Source: Sphingobacterium kitahiroshimense (GTDB lineage: Bacteria; Bacteroidota; Bacteroidia; Sphingobacteriales; Sphingobacteriaceae). From it: DNA of 64,000 nucleotides. Positions 42,001 to 50,282 of this stretch are shown here, piece by piece. Both the position numbers and the translations under genes were made by a program. Under the pieces are notes generated by a model. That model had not been told where the DNA came from. It saw only the letters and a list, made by a program, of their open reading frames with translations, and did no database searches. The number at the start of each line of letters is the position of its first letter. Within the stretch, counting starts at the first letter, position 1. The stretch is taken from NCBI RefSeq assembly GCF_025961315.1, contig NZ_JAOQNK010000001.1, positions 6,200,001 to 6,264,000 of the forward strand, written 5' to 3'.

Positions 42001-42891
42001 ATGGTAAATATATCGATAGTAAATTTCAAAGATATTCTTCGTTTCAATCAAGAAGCTATTTACGATTTTGAAGAGAGTATTCTGGTCGCAGATGTAGGTA
42101 TTCGTGATTTGCATATTACTCGGATGTTTCCCATAAGAACATCTTTTTTTATGTTCGTGCTCGTTGAACAAGGCACTATGCGTATTGAGCTCGATTATAG
42201 CATTCATCATTTATCCAAACAAGATTTTCTTCTTATCCTACCCGAGCATATCTATCAAAGCATATCAGGTAGCCCAGATACCCGATATCGACTTATTTTT
42301 GTAGAACAGGCATATTTTGAGACAATGAACAGGTCAAAAAACGATGTGCTAAAAACTAGTTTTTTAAATATCCGTAAAGATCCTGTTATCCATCTTTCGG
42401 AGGAGGAATTTAAGGTACTAGCTTCTTGTCATGAAAGACTAGAGCACCGAATGCCGGCCATACATCATTTCAAGAAAGATATCATTAATGCACTCTTGCT
42501 GGAATATGTAATCGAGGCCGAAAACATGATGATAAATCATCATGAACATCAGGTAAAACAAAGTAATTTAACCAGGCAGGATATTATTTTTCATAAATTC
42601 TTAACATTATTGAAAGAAGATGTCATCCATCAGCACCATGTATCGTTTTACGCTGATAAGCTACATATCACACCCCAGTATTTAGCTTCGGTATTAAAAC
42701 AGCTTACAGGTAAAGGAACTAAAGATTGGATTGCTGATGCTTTATTGGTGGAAGCGAAAATTATGCTCCAACACTCACAGCAATCTGTACAGCAGATATC
42801 CGATGCTCTTAATTTTTACGACCAATCCACATTCGGTAAATTTTTCAAAGCACGTACCGGGCAAACTCCCAAAGCATATCAGAATCTATAA
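42001..42891 (+). CDS. AraC-family transcriptional regulator
   Basis: 296 residues from the ATG at 42001 (a GTG lies two codons upstream). The N-terminal half (about 20-150) is a cupin-like sensing domain (FVLVEQGTMRIELDYSIHHL). The C-terminal 100 residues carry two HTH motifs, DKLHITPQYLASVLKQLTGK and IADALNFYDQSTFGKFF-type (ISDALNFYDQSTFGKFFKAR), ending TGQTPKAYQNL. It probably regulates a metabolic gene elsewhere; lysS downstream is not an expected target. Confidence 0.9.
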   Translation: MVNISIVNFKDILRFNQEAIYDFEESILVADVGIRDLHITRMFPIRTSFFMFVLVEQGTMRIELDYSIHHLSKQDFLLILPEHIYQSISGSPDTRYRLIFVEQAYFETMNRSKNDVLKTSFLNIRKDPVIHLSEEEFKVLASCHERLEHRMPAIHHFKKDIINALLLEYVIEAENMMINHHEHQVKQSNLTRQDIIFHKFLTLLKEDVIHQHHVSFYADKLHITPQYLASVLKQLTGKGTKDWIADALLVEAKIMLQHSQQSVQQISDALNFYDQSTFGKFFKARTGQTPKAYQNL

Positions 42892-43037
42892 TTTTTAACT
42901 CCAAGTGTTCACGTACCTTCGATTATTACCAATAATGTCCTGTTAATTCACACCCATTACCGTATTGATTTGAGATTTTTGTGTTTTATATATTCCTTCA
43001 GTATTAGAAGAGAAATATAGCATAATGAAAGTAAAAT

Positions 43038-44534
43038 ATGGAATTGAACGAACAGGAAGTAATTCGTCGTCAGAATCTCGAACAATTACGAGAAATGGGG
43101 ATAAATCCTTATCCAGCCGCAGAATTTAAGATAAACGCTACGACATCCGATATCAAACAGAGTTTTAAAAAAGATGAGGTTAAACAAGTCACTATTGCTG
43201 GCCGTATCATGAGCCGTCGTATGATGGGAAAGGTCGCATTTGTAGAACTGCAGGATCCGTACGGTCGCATTCAGCTTTACATCAACCGTGATGATATCTG
43301 CACAGGTGAAAATAAAGATTTATATAACATCGTATTCAAAAAACTATTGGATCTAGGCGATATCATTGGTGTTGAGGGACATGTGTTCAGCACCAAAACT
43401 GGTGAGATCTCCATTCATGTAAAACAGTTGCAGGTTCTGTCAAAATCACTACGTCCTTTACCTGTTGTAAAACATAAAGAGGGCGTTGCATACGATGCGT
43501 TTCTTGATCCTGAACAGCGTTACCGTCAACGTTATGTTGATCTTATTGTTAACCAGGGAGTCAAAGAAGTTTTCCTTAAAAGAACGAAAATCTTTCAGTC
43601 AATGCGCCAGTTTTTCATTACGAAAGGTTATGTAGAAGTTGATACACCAGTTCTTCAGTCCATTCCTGGTGGTGCAAGTGCAAGACCTTTTGTTTCTCAT
43701 CATGAAGCATTAAATATACCTTTATATCTGCGTATTGCCAATGAATTGTACTTGAAAAGATTGATTGTCGGCGGATTTGATGGCGTATTTGAGTTTTCAC
43801 GTAATTTTCGTAATGAGGGTATGGATCGTACCCATAATCCCGAATTTACCGTCATGGAAATTTATGTCCCCTATAAAGATTACAACTGGATGATGGCATT
43901 CACAGAGCAACTATTGGAAAGGATATGTCTTGAGGTTTTGGGTACAACTGAAGTATTGGTGGGAGATACTGTTATCGATTTTAAAGCACCTTATCGACGA
44001 GTAACCATGGCTGGTGCCATACAAGAAAATACGGGTGTGGATATCAGTAATATGACCGAAGAAGAATTACGTCGTACTTGTATTGCCTTCGATATCGATC
44101 AAGATGAAAGTATGGGTAAAGGCAAACTAATAGATGAAATTTTTGGAAAAACCAGTGAAAAGAAATACGTGCAACCGACCTTTATCATTGATTATCCCGT
44201 AGCGATGTCGCCACTATGCAAAAGTCATCGTGATGATGCCACATTAACAGAGAGATTTGAGCTTATCGTCAATGGAGTAGAATTATGTAATGCTTATTCA
44301 GAATTAAATGATCCGATCGAGCAGCGCTTAAGATTTGAAGAACAACTTCAGCTTCAGAAAAAAGGCGATGATGAGGCTATGTACATTGACCAAGATTTTC
44401 TACGTGCATTAGAATATGGTATGCCTCCCACATCTGGGATGGGTATTGGTATGGATAGATTAACCATGTTACTTACCGGCCAAACGGCCATACAAGAAGT
44501 ATTATTATTTCCGCAGATGAGGCCAGAAGTATGA
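43038..44534 (+). CDS. lysS: lysine--tRNA ligase (class II)
   Basis: 498 residues, close to the 500-residue bacterial norm. The anticodon-binding OB domain (about 50-145, VTIAGRIMSRRMMGKVAFVE) is followed by the class II core: motif 1 around FFITKGYVEVDTPVL, motif 2 FRNEGMDRTHNPEF with its Arg, and motif 3 GIGMDRLTMLL. It charges tRNA-Lys with lysine in the cytoplasm. A housekeeping gene inside the repeat mosaic, so it is a good anchor for comparing genomes. A second lysS elsewhere cannot be excluded. Confidence 0.97.
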   Translation: MELNEQEVIRRQNLEQLREMGINPYPAAEFKINATTSDIKQSFKKDEVKQVTIAGRIMSRRMMGKVAFVELQDPYGRIQLYINRDDICTGENKDLYNIVFKKLLDLGDIIGVEGHVFSTKTGEISIHVKQLQVLSKSLRPLPVVKHKEGVAYDAFLDPEQRYRQRYVDLIVNQGVKEVFLKRTKIFQSMRQFFITKGYVEVDTPVLQSIPGGASARPFVSHHEALNIPLYLRIANELYLKRLIVGGFDGVFEFSRNFRNEGMDRTHNPEFTVMEIYVPYKDYNWMMAFTEQLLERICLEVLGTTEVLVGDTVIDFKAPYRRVTMAGAIQENTGVDISNMTEEELRRTCIAFDIDQDESMGKGKLIDEIFGKTSEKKYVQPTFIIDYPVAMSPLCKSHRDDATLTERFELIVNGVELCNAYSELNDPIEQRLRFEEQLQLQKKGDDEAMYIDQDFLRALEYGMPPTSGMGIGMDRLTMLLTGQTAIQEVLLFPQMRPEV

Positions 44535-44643
44535 TGTAAACCATAGGATCCAGAGAATTATGTTTAATTTGAAATTTAAAATAGCACAGCTAAATTTGAT
44601 TTTTTTTGATAAGTAGTCACGTAGTTTACCAGAGCTATTCAAA

Positions 44644-44680
44644 AAAGGCCCTCTGCCTTGAAGCAGAAGGCCTTTCTTAT
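44644..44680 (+). terminator. rho-independent terminator after lysS
   Basis: AAAGGCCctCTGC-cttgaa-GCAGaaGGCCTTT hairpin followed by a T-rich run. Confidence 0.88.
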
Positions 44681-44709
44681 TTCCCACTCCAAACGGTTTC
44701 TTTTAAAAA

Positions 44710-44913
44710 TTAATTAATGACGCAAATTTATACTTGAAAAGTGACGCTTTATGTCAGGAGTATAAAAGAAATGATAGTTATCAAATTACTTTTGTAGGAT
44801 CATTTTGTGTGGTACAAATTAGTAAGTAATTAAACTTGATTACTAAAAATATTAGTTTTACTATTCTTTATTTTGTATCTTTATTCTAGTAACCTTATTA
44901 TAAATAGTTTATT
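44710..44913 (+). promoter_or_regulatory. upstream region of the Rpn gene, duplicated at 30.0 kb
   Basis: Contains ATTAATTAATGACGCAAATT and AGTGACGCTTTATGTCAGGA, both present also in the region between the epoxide-hydrolase-like gene and the Rpn remnant at 30.0-30.3 kb. In both loci it precedes the same Rpn subtype. It likely holds the promoter; exact elements are uncertain. Confidence 0.5.
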
Positions 44914-45834
44914 ATGAGTAAATCTTCCAGCCGCGTTGATGATCAGCTATGGAAGTCTATTTTAGAACAGACTTTTGCACATTTTTTAGAGTTTTTCTTT
45001 GAAGATGCAGCAGGTATATTCGATCTGAGTAAACCTTTTGATTATTTAGATAAAGAGTTTGAGTCTTTATTCCCTCCAGAACCCAACGGCAAGGGTGTGC
45101 GTTTTGTAGATAAGTTGGTCAAAGTCTATTTGAAAGACGGCGGTGAGCAGTTTGTGCTATGCCATATTGAGGTACAGTCCAGTCGAGGCAAGGGAGATCT
45201 TGCAGAGCGCATGTTTCGGTATTACTATAAAATATCCGATAAGTATCAAGTTCCAATTTGTGCCATTGCTATCCTTACCGACGATAGCCGAAGTTATCAT
45301 CCATCTGCTTATATTAAGGAGTTTATGGGCACTATTCTCCATTACCGCTTTAATAGTTATAAGGTTTTACATCAAGATGAGGTAGCATTACGTTCAAATA
45401 GTAATCCCTTTTCAGTCGTAGTTTTAACTACATTATTGGCTATCACGAATAAAAATATCAGTGATGATAAGTTGAAAGATATTAAGCATGATCTTTATGA
45501 ACAGATGATGAGTCGTAAAATGGATAAGAGTACGCGTCAGGGTCTCTATAATTTTTTAACGTATTACGTAGGCTTTGAAAATCAGGGGAGTTTAACTATA
45601 TTTGAGTCAGAAATTAAAAAAAAATTAGGAAGGAGTAATATAATGGGCACTCAAGAATATCTATTAGATAAGGCAGAAAAAGAAGGCATTGAGAAGGGTC
45701 GTTTAGAAGAGCGTGCTAAGCTTAAGGCTGAAAAGCGTGCTATTGCATTAGAATTTAAGAAAATGGGTTTACCTGTAGCAGATATTGCTAAGGGTACCGG
45801 ACTTTCCATAGAAGAGATCGAAAAACTGAAATAG
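44914..45834 (+). CDS. Rpn-family PD-(D/E)XK nuclease, subtype A
   Basis: 306 residues, typical Rpn length. Nuclease residues: Asp66 in FVDKLVKVYL and Glu86-x-Gln88 in CHIEVQSSRG. A middle helical region (about 155-235) follows, then a Lys/Glu-rich linker and an HTH-like tail (IALEFKKMGLPVADIAKGTG, then LSIEEIEKLK). Family members cleave DNA and promote RecA-independent recombination in E. coli; antiphage action has also been reported. An internal in-frame ATG at 45643 is preceded by AGGAAGGAG. Terminator and NTF2 leader follow. Sequence differs strongly from the other Rpn genes except in the tail. Confidence 0.9.
   Translation: MSKSSSRVDDQLWKSILEQTFAHFLEFFFEDAAGIFDLSKPFDYLDKEFESLFPPEPNGKGVRFVDKLVKVYLKDGGEQFVLCHIEVQSSRGKGDLAERMFRYYYKISDKYQVPICAIAILTDDSRSYHPSAYIKEFMGTILHYRFNSYKVLHQDEVALRSNSNPFSVVVLTTLLAITNKNISDDKLKDIKHDLYEQMMSRKMDKSTRQGLYNFLTYYVGFENQGSLTIFESEIKKKLGRSNIMGTQEYLLDKAEKEGIEKGRLEERAKLKAEKRAIALEFKKMGLPVADIAKGTGLSIEEIEKLK
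45643..45834 (+). CDS. possible intragenic small Rpn (RpnS-like) from subtype A
   Basis: An in-frame ATG (Met244 of the long protein) lies 7 nt after AGGAAGGAG (45627-45635), a very strong Shine-Dalgarno sequence, unusual for this phylum. The 63-residue product would be the linker and HTH-like tail only. In E. coli, small Rpn proteins made from such internal starts bind and block the long protein. Here the role is inference. Confidence 0.5.
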   Translation: MGTQEYLLDKAEKEGIEKGRLEERAKLKAEKRAIALEFKKMGLPVADIAKGTGLSIEEIEKLK

Positions 45835-45857
45835 AACATATTTTTAAAATATATAGA

Positions 45858-45887
45858 ACCGTTTGGGATGACCAAGCGGTTTTTTTG
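45858..45887 (+). terminator. conserved Rpn terminator
   Basis: ACCGTTTGGGATGACCAAGC followed by GGTTTTTTT: the same hairpin as at the other Rpn genes, with G-T pairs in the stem. Confidence 0.88.
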
Positions 45888-45889
45888 TG

Positions 45890-46080
45890 CCTTTGTTATT
45901 GACAAGTGGGCGACAGCAGAATAACCCCATTCCAGGTTCAGCCACTTCACCTACCCATTTCCACCATTTACCGAGTTTTTAGTTCGTTTAGTCTAATTGC
46001 CATAGGGTAGGAACGATTTACACCCTACTTTTGAATCAACAATTAAGAACAATAAACTAACAATATAACATAAAGATATT
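45890..46080 (+). promoter_or_regulatory. conserved leader of the NTF2-like genes (copy 3)
   Basis: Follows the Rpn terminator directly and matches the other leaders up to the hairpin GTAGG...CCCTAC near 46008-46026. It lacks the extra 50-bp stretch and instead has CAACAATTAAGAACAATAAA before the common pre-start sequence. Confidence 0.65.
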
Positions 46081-46530
46081 ATGAAAACTTTAGCAAAAAC
46101 ATTCGCAGCAGCAGCCTTGATCGCAGTATCAACATTTACGATGGCAGCAGGCAAACCAGTAGGTGATAACTCTAAAAAAGCAGTAGTCAATCTATCCACA
46201 GCAGACCTAGCCATTGATCATTACGTAGCAGTTATAACCGAGGGACAGTCGGCAGGAGTAGAGCAGTTGTTCACTTCAGATTTTAAACAGAAAGTTCATG
46301 CATCAGAAGATAAGACCAACAGCCGTTCAGAAATTATTTCATTCTTGAAAAAGCAAAAAGGCGAGCAGTTAAATTGTAAAACAAGCACAATCATTGTTGA
46401 GCAATCCAGTGACTATATGGTTGCAAAAGTAACCCAACAGTTTGAAGGTTTTACTAAAACCGATTTAATCACATTGGTCAATGATGGTGGCAACTGGAAA
46501 GTATCCCAATCCATCAACACGTATAAGTAA
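46081..46530 (+). CDS. exported NTF2-like protein, copy 4
   Basis: 149 residues. Signal peptide MKTLAKTFAAAALIAVSTFT and on to about residue 23; domain as in copy 1. Distinct residues: VAVITEGQ, SEIISFL and TSTIIVEQ. It sits in the clearest module of the window: Rpn subtype A, terminator, leader, NTF2-like, terminator, Rpn subtype B. All spacings are short, but each gene has its own terminator, so they are neighbours rather than one operon. Confidence 0.86.
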   Translation: MKTLAKTFAAAALIAVSTFTMAAGKPVGDNSKKAVVNLSTADLAIDHYVAVITEGQSAGVEQLFTSDFKQKVHASEDKTNSRSEIISFLKKQKGEQLNCKTSTIIVEQSSDYMVAKVTQQFEGFTKTDLITLVNDGGNWKVSQSINTYK

Positions 46531-46557
46531 GTTAAGTTTAAATCCATATGTTTAGTT

Positions 46558-46590
46558 AAAGCCACATCGTGAGATATGGCTTTTCTTTTT
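46558..46590 (+). terminator. NTF2-module terminator
   Basis: AAAGCCACATCGTGAGATAT followed by GGCTTTTCTTTTT. Stem as in the other copies with one changed base pair. Confidence 0.8.
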
Positions 46591-46729
46591 CTATTGTATC
46601 TTTAAAAAGATTGCTCCAAGTTGTGCTAGCCGACAACAAACGACTACAAACGTTTAATAACCGACTAATATTTTTAGTTTTTATCATATTTGATTTATGT
46701 AATTAATTATTTAAATAAATCCTAAAATT

Positions 46730-47650
46730 ATGTTAGCACATGTAGAACCCGTATTTATTGATCCAACCACCGATGAAGGATTCAAGCGGTTATTCGGAGA
46801 CAAGGTCAACCTGATCAACTTTCTAAACATCATCTTTCGTTGTCGTAAGACCATCACAGATCTTACCTATCGGGATACCGAGCGTATCGGAGCAACCGAA
46901 GAGATCGGTAAAGTTATTTTTGATCTTGTAGTCCAGACCAGTACAGGAGAAGAGATCATCATCGAGATGCAGACGAGTACACAGACCAATCTGAAGCAAC
47001 GCATGCTGTACTATGCCAGTAAGGTCATTTCAGACACAGCACCCAAAGGAAACCGCAAAGCCTGGGGGTATGCCATTCCCGAGGTTTATACAATTGTCCT
47101 GATGGACGGTTTTCATATGCCGGGAGGTGATCATAAAACTTATTTTCACGATACCTGCCTGTGTCATAGAGATTCAGGGCAAATTTTCTATGAAGGATTT
47201 GGGTTTATTTACCTCGAATTGATTAACTTTGTTAAAAGCGAAGCTGAGGTTGAAGACGAACTTGACAAAGTATTCTTTATGCTTAAGAATATGTCTACGT
47301 TAAAGACTTTGCCAAGGATTATGAATTCCGAAGTATTTCAACGCTTCTTTCAGTTGGCCAGCTACGCAAAATTGACAAAGGAGGAACCGACTATGTATGA
47401 TATTAGTTTAAAACGCAAGTGGGATGCTGAAGCAGTGCGGATGTATCAAGAAGGACTAGAGGAACAATTGAAAGAAACTAAAAGAGAAGCTAAGAAAGCA
47501 TCAATTACAGCTAAAGCAGAGGGTATTGCAGAAGGGGAGTATAAAAAAGCCATTGAAACAGCTCTAAAGCTGAAAGAGATGGGTTTACCTGTAGAGCAAA
47601 TCGCTAAGGGTACCGGACTTTCCATAGAGGAGATCGATAAACTGAAATAG
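46730..47650 (+). CDS. Rpn-family PD-(D/E)XK nuclease (PDDEXK_2), subtype B
   Basis: 306 residues. The classic Rpn N-terminus FIDPTTDEGFKRLFGDKVNL is present with Asp11. Catalytic residues are Asp65 (VIFDLVVQ) and Glu79-x-Gln81 (IIIEMQTS). The helical C-terminal half includes KLTKEEPTMYDISLKRKWDA near 213-232, then a charged coil and the HTH-like tail (GLPVEQIAKGTGLSIEEIDK). Of the three intact copies this is the one closest to the family model. An internal ATG at 47393 is preceded by AAAGGAGG. Followed by the Rpn terminator but not by an NTF2 leader. Confidence 0.93.
   Translation: MLAHVEPVFIDPTTDEGFKRLFGDKVNLINFLNIIFRCRKTITDLTYRDTERIGATEEIGKVIFDLVVQTSTGEEIIIEMQTSTQTNLKQRMLYYASKVISDTAPKGNRKAWGYAIPEVYTIVLMDGFHMPGGDHKTYFHDTCLCHRDSGQIFYEGFGFIYLELINFVKSEAEVEDELDKVFFMLKNMSTLKTLPRIMNSEVFQRFFQLASYAKLTKEEPTMYDISLKRKWDAEAVRMYQEGLEEQLKETKREAKKASITAKAEGIAEGEYKKAIETALKLKEMGLPVEQIAKGTGLSIEEIDKLK
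47393..47650 (+). CDS. possible intragenic small Rpn (RpnS-like) from subtype B
   Basis: In-frame ATG (Met222) 8 nt downstream of AAAGGAGG (47377-47384), a near-perfect Shine-Dalgarno match. The product would have 85 residues containing the coil and HTH-like tail. The SD overlaps the codons for Lys-Glu-Glu, which are conserved in the family for protein reasons, so coincidence is possible. Confidence 0.45.
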   Translation: MYDISLKRKWDAEAVRMYQEGLEEQLKETKREAKKASITAKAEGIAEGEYKKAIETALKLKEMGLPVEQIAKGTGLSIEEIDKLK

Positions 47651-47672
47651 AACATTATTCTAAAATATACAG

Positions 47673-47704
47673 AACCGTTTGGGATGACCAAGCGTTTTTT
47701 TTGT
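47673..47704 (+). terminator. conserved Rpn terminator, slightly degraded
   Basis: ACCGTTTGGGATGACCAAGC followed by GTTTTTTTTG. One G of the stem end is missing compared with the other copies. Confidence 0.8.
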
Positions 47705-47758
47705 GGCATTTTTACATTTTATTCATCCTTTGTTTGTTACAGTTTCGGTGAACTTACC

Positions 47759-48307
47759 ATGATAAAATATTATAAAGCTGACGATAAAGAACAACTACTT
47801 TACAAAGAAACTTGGTTTGACGAAAAGAGAAAAGTAGCCATTGTTCACTATGGAAAAGTTGGTTATAAAGGAAAAGTAGAAGAGATACCGATTGAAACGA
47901 AAAATGCAAATGACGATTTTGTACATAATTTCTGTAAAGACTGTGAAAGTAATGGCTATTATCAAATCGATGAAGACAATCATCATTGGGTTGTTGTTCA
48001 GTTTCCTTTAAAGAGTGAATTAGGAAATAAAAGAGATTTATGGCTTAAAGACAAGGTGCAAGAATATTTAAAAGACCATCTAGGCTGGAATGGAGTAGGC
48101 GATGTGGATGGTTTTGATATGGGACAAAAGAAATTAAATATTTTTTGTAAGGTTGTAGACATTGAAAAAGCGGTTAGCAGTATCGAAACCTGTCTCAAAG
48201 ATTATCGACTTGACCTTAATCAAGCACGAATTGCAACAAAAAAAGTAGGAGAGATAAATTATACGCTGAAGTTTTCTCACAAAAAAGTAGATAATTTTGA
48301 ACTATGA
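47759..48307 (+). CDS. WGR-like domain protein of unknown function
   Basis: 182 residues starting at the ATG at 47759; the upstream part of the open frame runs through the Rpn terminator and is not credible. The N-terminal 60 residues (KETWFDEKRKVAIVHYGKVG, YKGKVEEIPI) resemble a WGR-type nucleic-acid or ADP-ribose related module. The C-terminal half is unrecognised. Probably cytoplasmic. Its place after a repeat module fits the pattern of small cargo-like genes. Confidence 0.62.
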   Translation: MIKYYKADDKEQLLYKETWFDEKRKVAIVHYGKVGYKGKVEEIPIETKNANDDFVHNFCKDCESNGYYQIDEDNHHWVVVQFPLKSELGNKRDLWLKDKVQEYLKDHLGWNGVGDVDGFDMGQKKLNIFCKVVDIEKAVSSIETCLKDYRLDLNQARIATKKVGEINYTLKFSHKKVDNFEL

Positions 48308-48483
48308 AAAAGTTAGCCTTACAAGAGATTGATTTCAAACAATCGCTTCCAGACTTGATTTTCAAAAGCAGTTTAACGCAAAATAAAACATAAATTAAAC
48401 AAGGCTTTTGACAGGAATTTATAAACAACAATTTTATTTTAAACAGTACATTAAGATCCTATAAACCTTTATTAACCATAAAA

Positions 48484-48792
48484 ATGACCACGGAAGAATT
48501 CCAGGATTATAAATTAGAAATAGAAGAATTAACAGCATTACTAAATAATGAATGGCTTGATTTGAAAAATTTAATGATATCAAACAACATTAATTTAGAA
48601 AGGACGCTATTAGTCGGTTACTATGAAGATGCTGAAGGGAAAGAGCATGGATTACTTTACAACAAAAAAGACAATTTCATACTAAAATTTGAAGTGTTTA
48701 ACGACAATATATCACTCACTAGTATTGATCATGTTCATGAAGTAAGTGATGAATATCCGCAATTACAAGTAGCTATTAGCTTAGCAGATTAG
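48484..48792 (+). CDS. small hypothetical protein
   Basis: 102 residues, acidic, cytoplasmic. A helix (EEFQDYKLEIEELTALLNNE) is followed by beta strands (LVGYYEDAEGKEHGLLYNKK). No family recognised; size and charge resemble immunity proteins. Plus strand, 176 bp after the WGR-like gene. Confidence 0.55.
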   Translation: MTTEEFQDYKLEIEELTALLNNEWLDLKNLMISNNINLERTLLVGYYEDAEGKEHGLLYNKKDNFILKFEVFNDNISLTSIDHVHEVSDEYPQLQVAISLAD

Positions 48793-48926
48793 TTGTTAGA
48801 AATGGATTCCCCCGTTAGCACACGAGAAATATAACGCTAAACTACGCAGTTTTGCAGACTGCTGATCTAGAAGTTTTCTATGGTAGACCATTTCAGTTTG
48901 TACCGTATTAAAAAGCTAACAGTTAA

Positions 48927-49160
48927 TATATATCTTCACTTTCAGAGGGTATTGTTTTATCAAGACATCCAGCATATACCGTTTTTGCACCTGCCGGTGG
49001 TCCACCTATTATGTAGCAAAGAAAGTGCTCTCACAAAAGATTAGAGCCATAGCATGCATACCAAACTTTGTCCTGTAAATCTTCCATTTCTTTAAATTGG
49101 TTATAATCTTCTTGTTAAAGATAAAAATAATATAAGATTTTCTTTTCTTCTTTAAGCAGA
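48927..49160 (-). pseudogene. 5' fragment of a GGCT-fold gene
   Basis: Close copy of 37249-37485: the first about 50 codons of the GGCT-like gene plus its upstream hairpin region. Several substitutions remove key residues (the CYGSN region is changed) and no 3' part exists. Confidence 0.8.
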
Positions 49161-49189
49161 CCTTTTCGGGAAGTCAGATTAAATATCAT

Positions 49190-49252
49190 AGCAGTCAGCT
49201 TCGCTACTTATACGCACGCTGTTCGGGAAGACTTTGGGAAATGTCTACCAAA
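49190..49252. repeat. dispersed 60-bp repeat, copy 1
   Basis: TAGCAGTCAGCTTCGCTACT and the following 40 bp (CGCACGCTGTTCGGGAAG..., to ...ATGTCTAC) match 54272-54332 with about ten differences. No coding function is seen. Confidence 0.75.
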
Positions 49253-49349
49253 AGTATACTTTTTCCAATTTTACGTCTTCATAAAAGTTATCCGAAACAT
49301 CGCAGACTTTGTAAGTAGGTGATGTCTCGGACAGGTTTTCAATATATTC

Positions 49350-50279
49350 CTAAAATTTGCAATCCAACCAATGTATAATATTGAGCAGGAACTGCGCATT
49401 TTGTGTGGCACTAGGATGGTTCATCCCTCTTTTCTCACTTTTAATACCTTGGAGTTGTGCAGAAAATGGAGCTCCATCTCCAAATATGACAACTCTGCCC
49501 TTGCCGTATTTTAGATATGCACCGTTCACTAAGCCTCTTCCTGAGATATAAGGAATCGTGTCCGGCAGCGGTCTTTTTATTTGAGAAACATTGCTAGGAA
49601 GATAAATATTGTAGTCATCTCCCAATGCAGAAATAACATGAGCGTGTGAAGGAACTATAAACCCCGTTCCTCCCCAGCACATGATGCTGTCGATCTCTTC
49701 GCCAGGAGAGCTGGTAATCTGATTTGAGATAAGTGTCTTTCTTTCCTTTGAAAACACTTCCGGTAAGCCATCCTTTCTAAGTGCGAAACCATTGATTATG
49801 TTTATTCCAAATCTCCCTGCCAGATCATGGACAGAAGCGCCACACGGCATATGATCCGTTACGAGGAACAAACTTCCTCCAGCTGCAACCCATGTTGACA
49901 GTTCATCCATCTCTTTTGTAGAGAAAGCTGATCTTGCAGGTAGGTTCCAATCTTCCAAATCGTACATTGCATTCACTGTTACGTAGATCTTTGCTTTTTT
50001 TAAAAGCTCCCAGCTTATTTTTTCTGTGTTGCTCACCACCTTATAACCATCATCTCGGAGCAACTTGCTGAACGCAGCGTAGGCGCCTTTCAACGTCGAT
50101 GCATTATTATGCGCCTCATCAAATAATAGCAAAGGACCATTTCCTTTCGTGTATGTAGGAGTGGAAATTGGATAGTTAAAATTTTCGTCTGACACCTGTT
50201 GCGCATCCGCAGGATTTGTCCCAATGGCAAGCAAACACCAAATAGAAAAGAACTTAAAAAACCTTCGGTTGATCATCAT
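49350..50279 (-). CDS. exported DUF4350-like / glutamine-amidotransferase-fold protein
   Basis: 309 residues with a signal peptide (cut near ADAQQ). The mature part has an alternating alpha/beta layout (GPLLLFDEAHNNAS at about 48, GGSLFLVTDHMPCGA at about 138, GRVVIFGDGAPFSAQ at about 264), resembling the DUF4350 or GldG-type unknown-substrate-binding domain. The Cys-His pair of true amidotransferases is not obvious. It starts 3 bp after the stop of the DUF3471-like gene and is certainly co-transcribed with it. Confidence 0.68.
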   Translation of the reverse strand: MMINRRFFKFFSIWCLLAIGTNPADAQQVSDENFNYPISTPTYTKGNGPLLLFDEAHNNASTLKGAYAAFSKLLRDDGYKVVSNTEKISWELLKKAKIYVTVNAMYDLEDWNLPARSAFSTKEMDELSTWVAAGGSLFLVTDHMPCGASVHDLAGRFGINIINGFALRKDGLPEVFSKERKTLISNQITSSPGEEIDSIMCWGGTGFIVPSHAHVISALGDDYNIYLPSNVSQIKRPLPDTIPYISGRGLVNGAYLKYGKGRVVIFGDGAPFSAQLQGIKSEKRGMNHPSATQNAQFLLNIIHWLDCKF

Positions 50280-50282
50280 GAC

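Larger units (their letters stand above)
48793..49349. other. gene-poor stretch made of repeat pieces
   Basis: Holds a GGCT-gene fragment (48927-49160, annotated separately) and a 60-bp repeat (49190-49252) shared with 54.3 kb. No complete gene. Confidence 0.6.

Noticed and set aside
43038..44534. lysS as part of the Rpn system (tRNA-targeting defence)
   Set aside because: All class II synthetase motifs are intact, it has its own terminator, and nothing links it to the neighbouring modules.
47684..47758. N-terminal extension of the WGR-like protein
   Set aside because: It would be translated from the T tract of the Rpn terminator; the ATG at 47759 is better.
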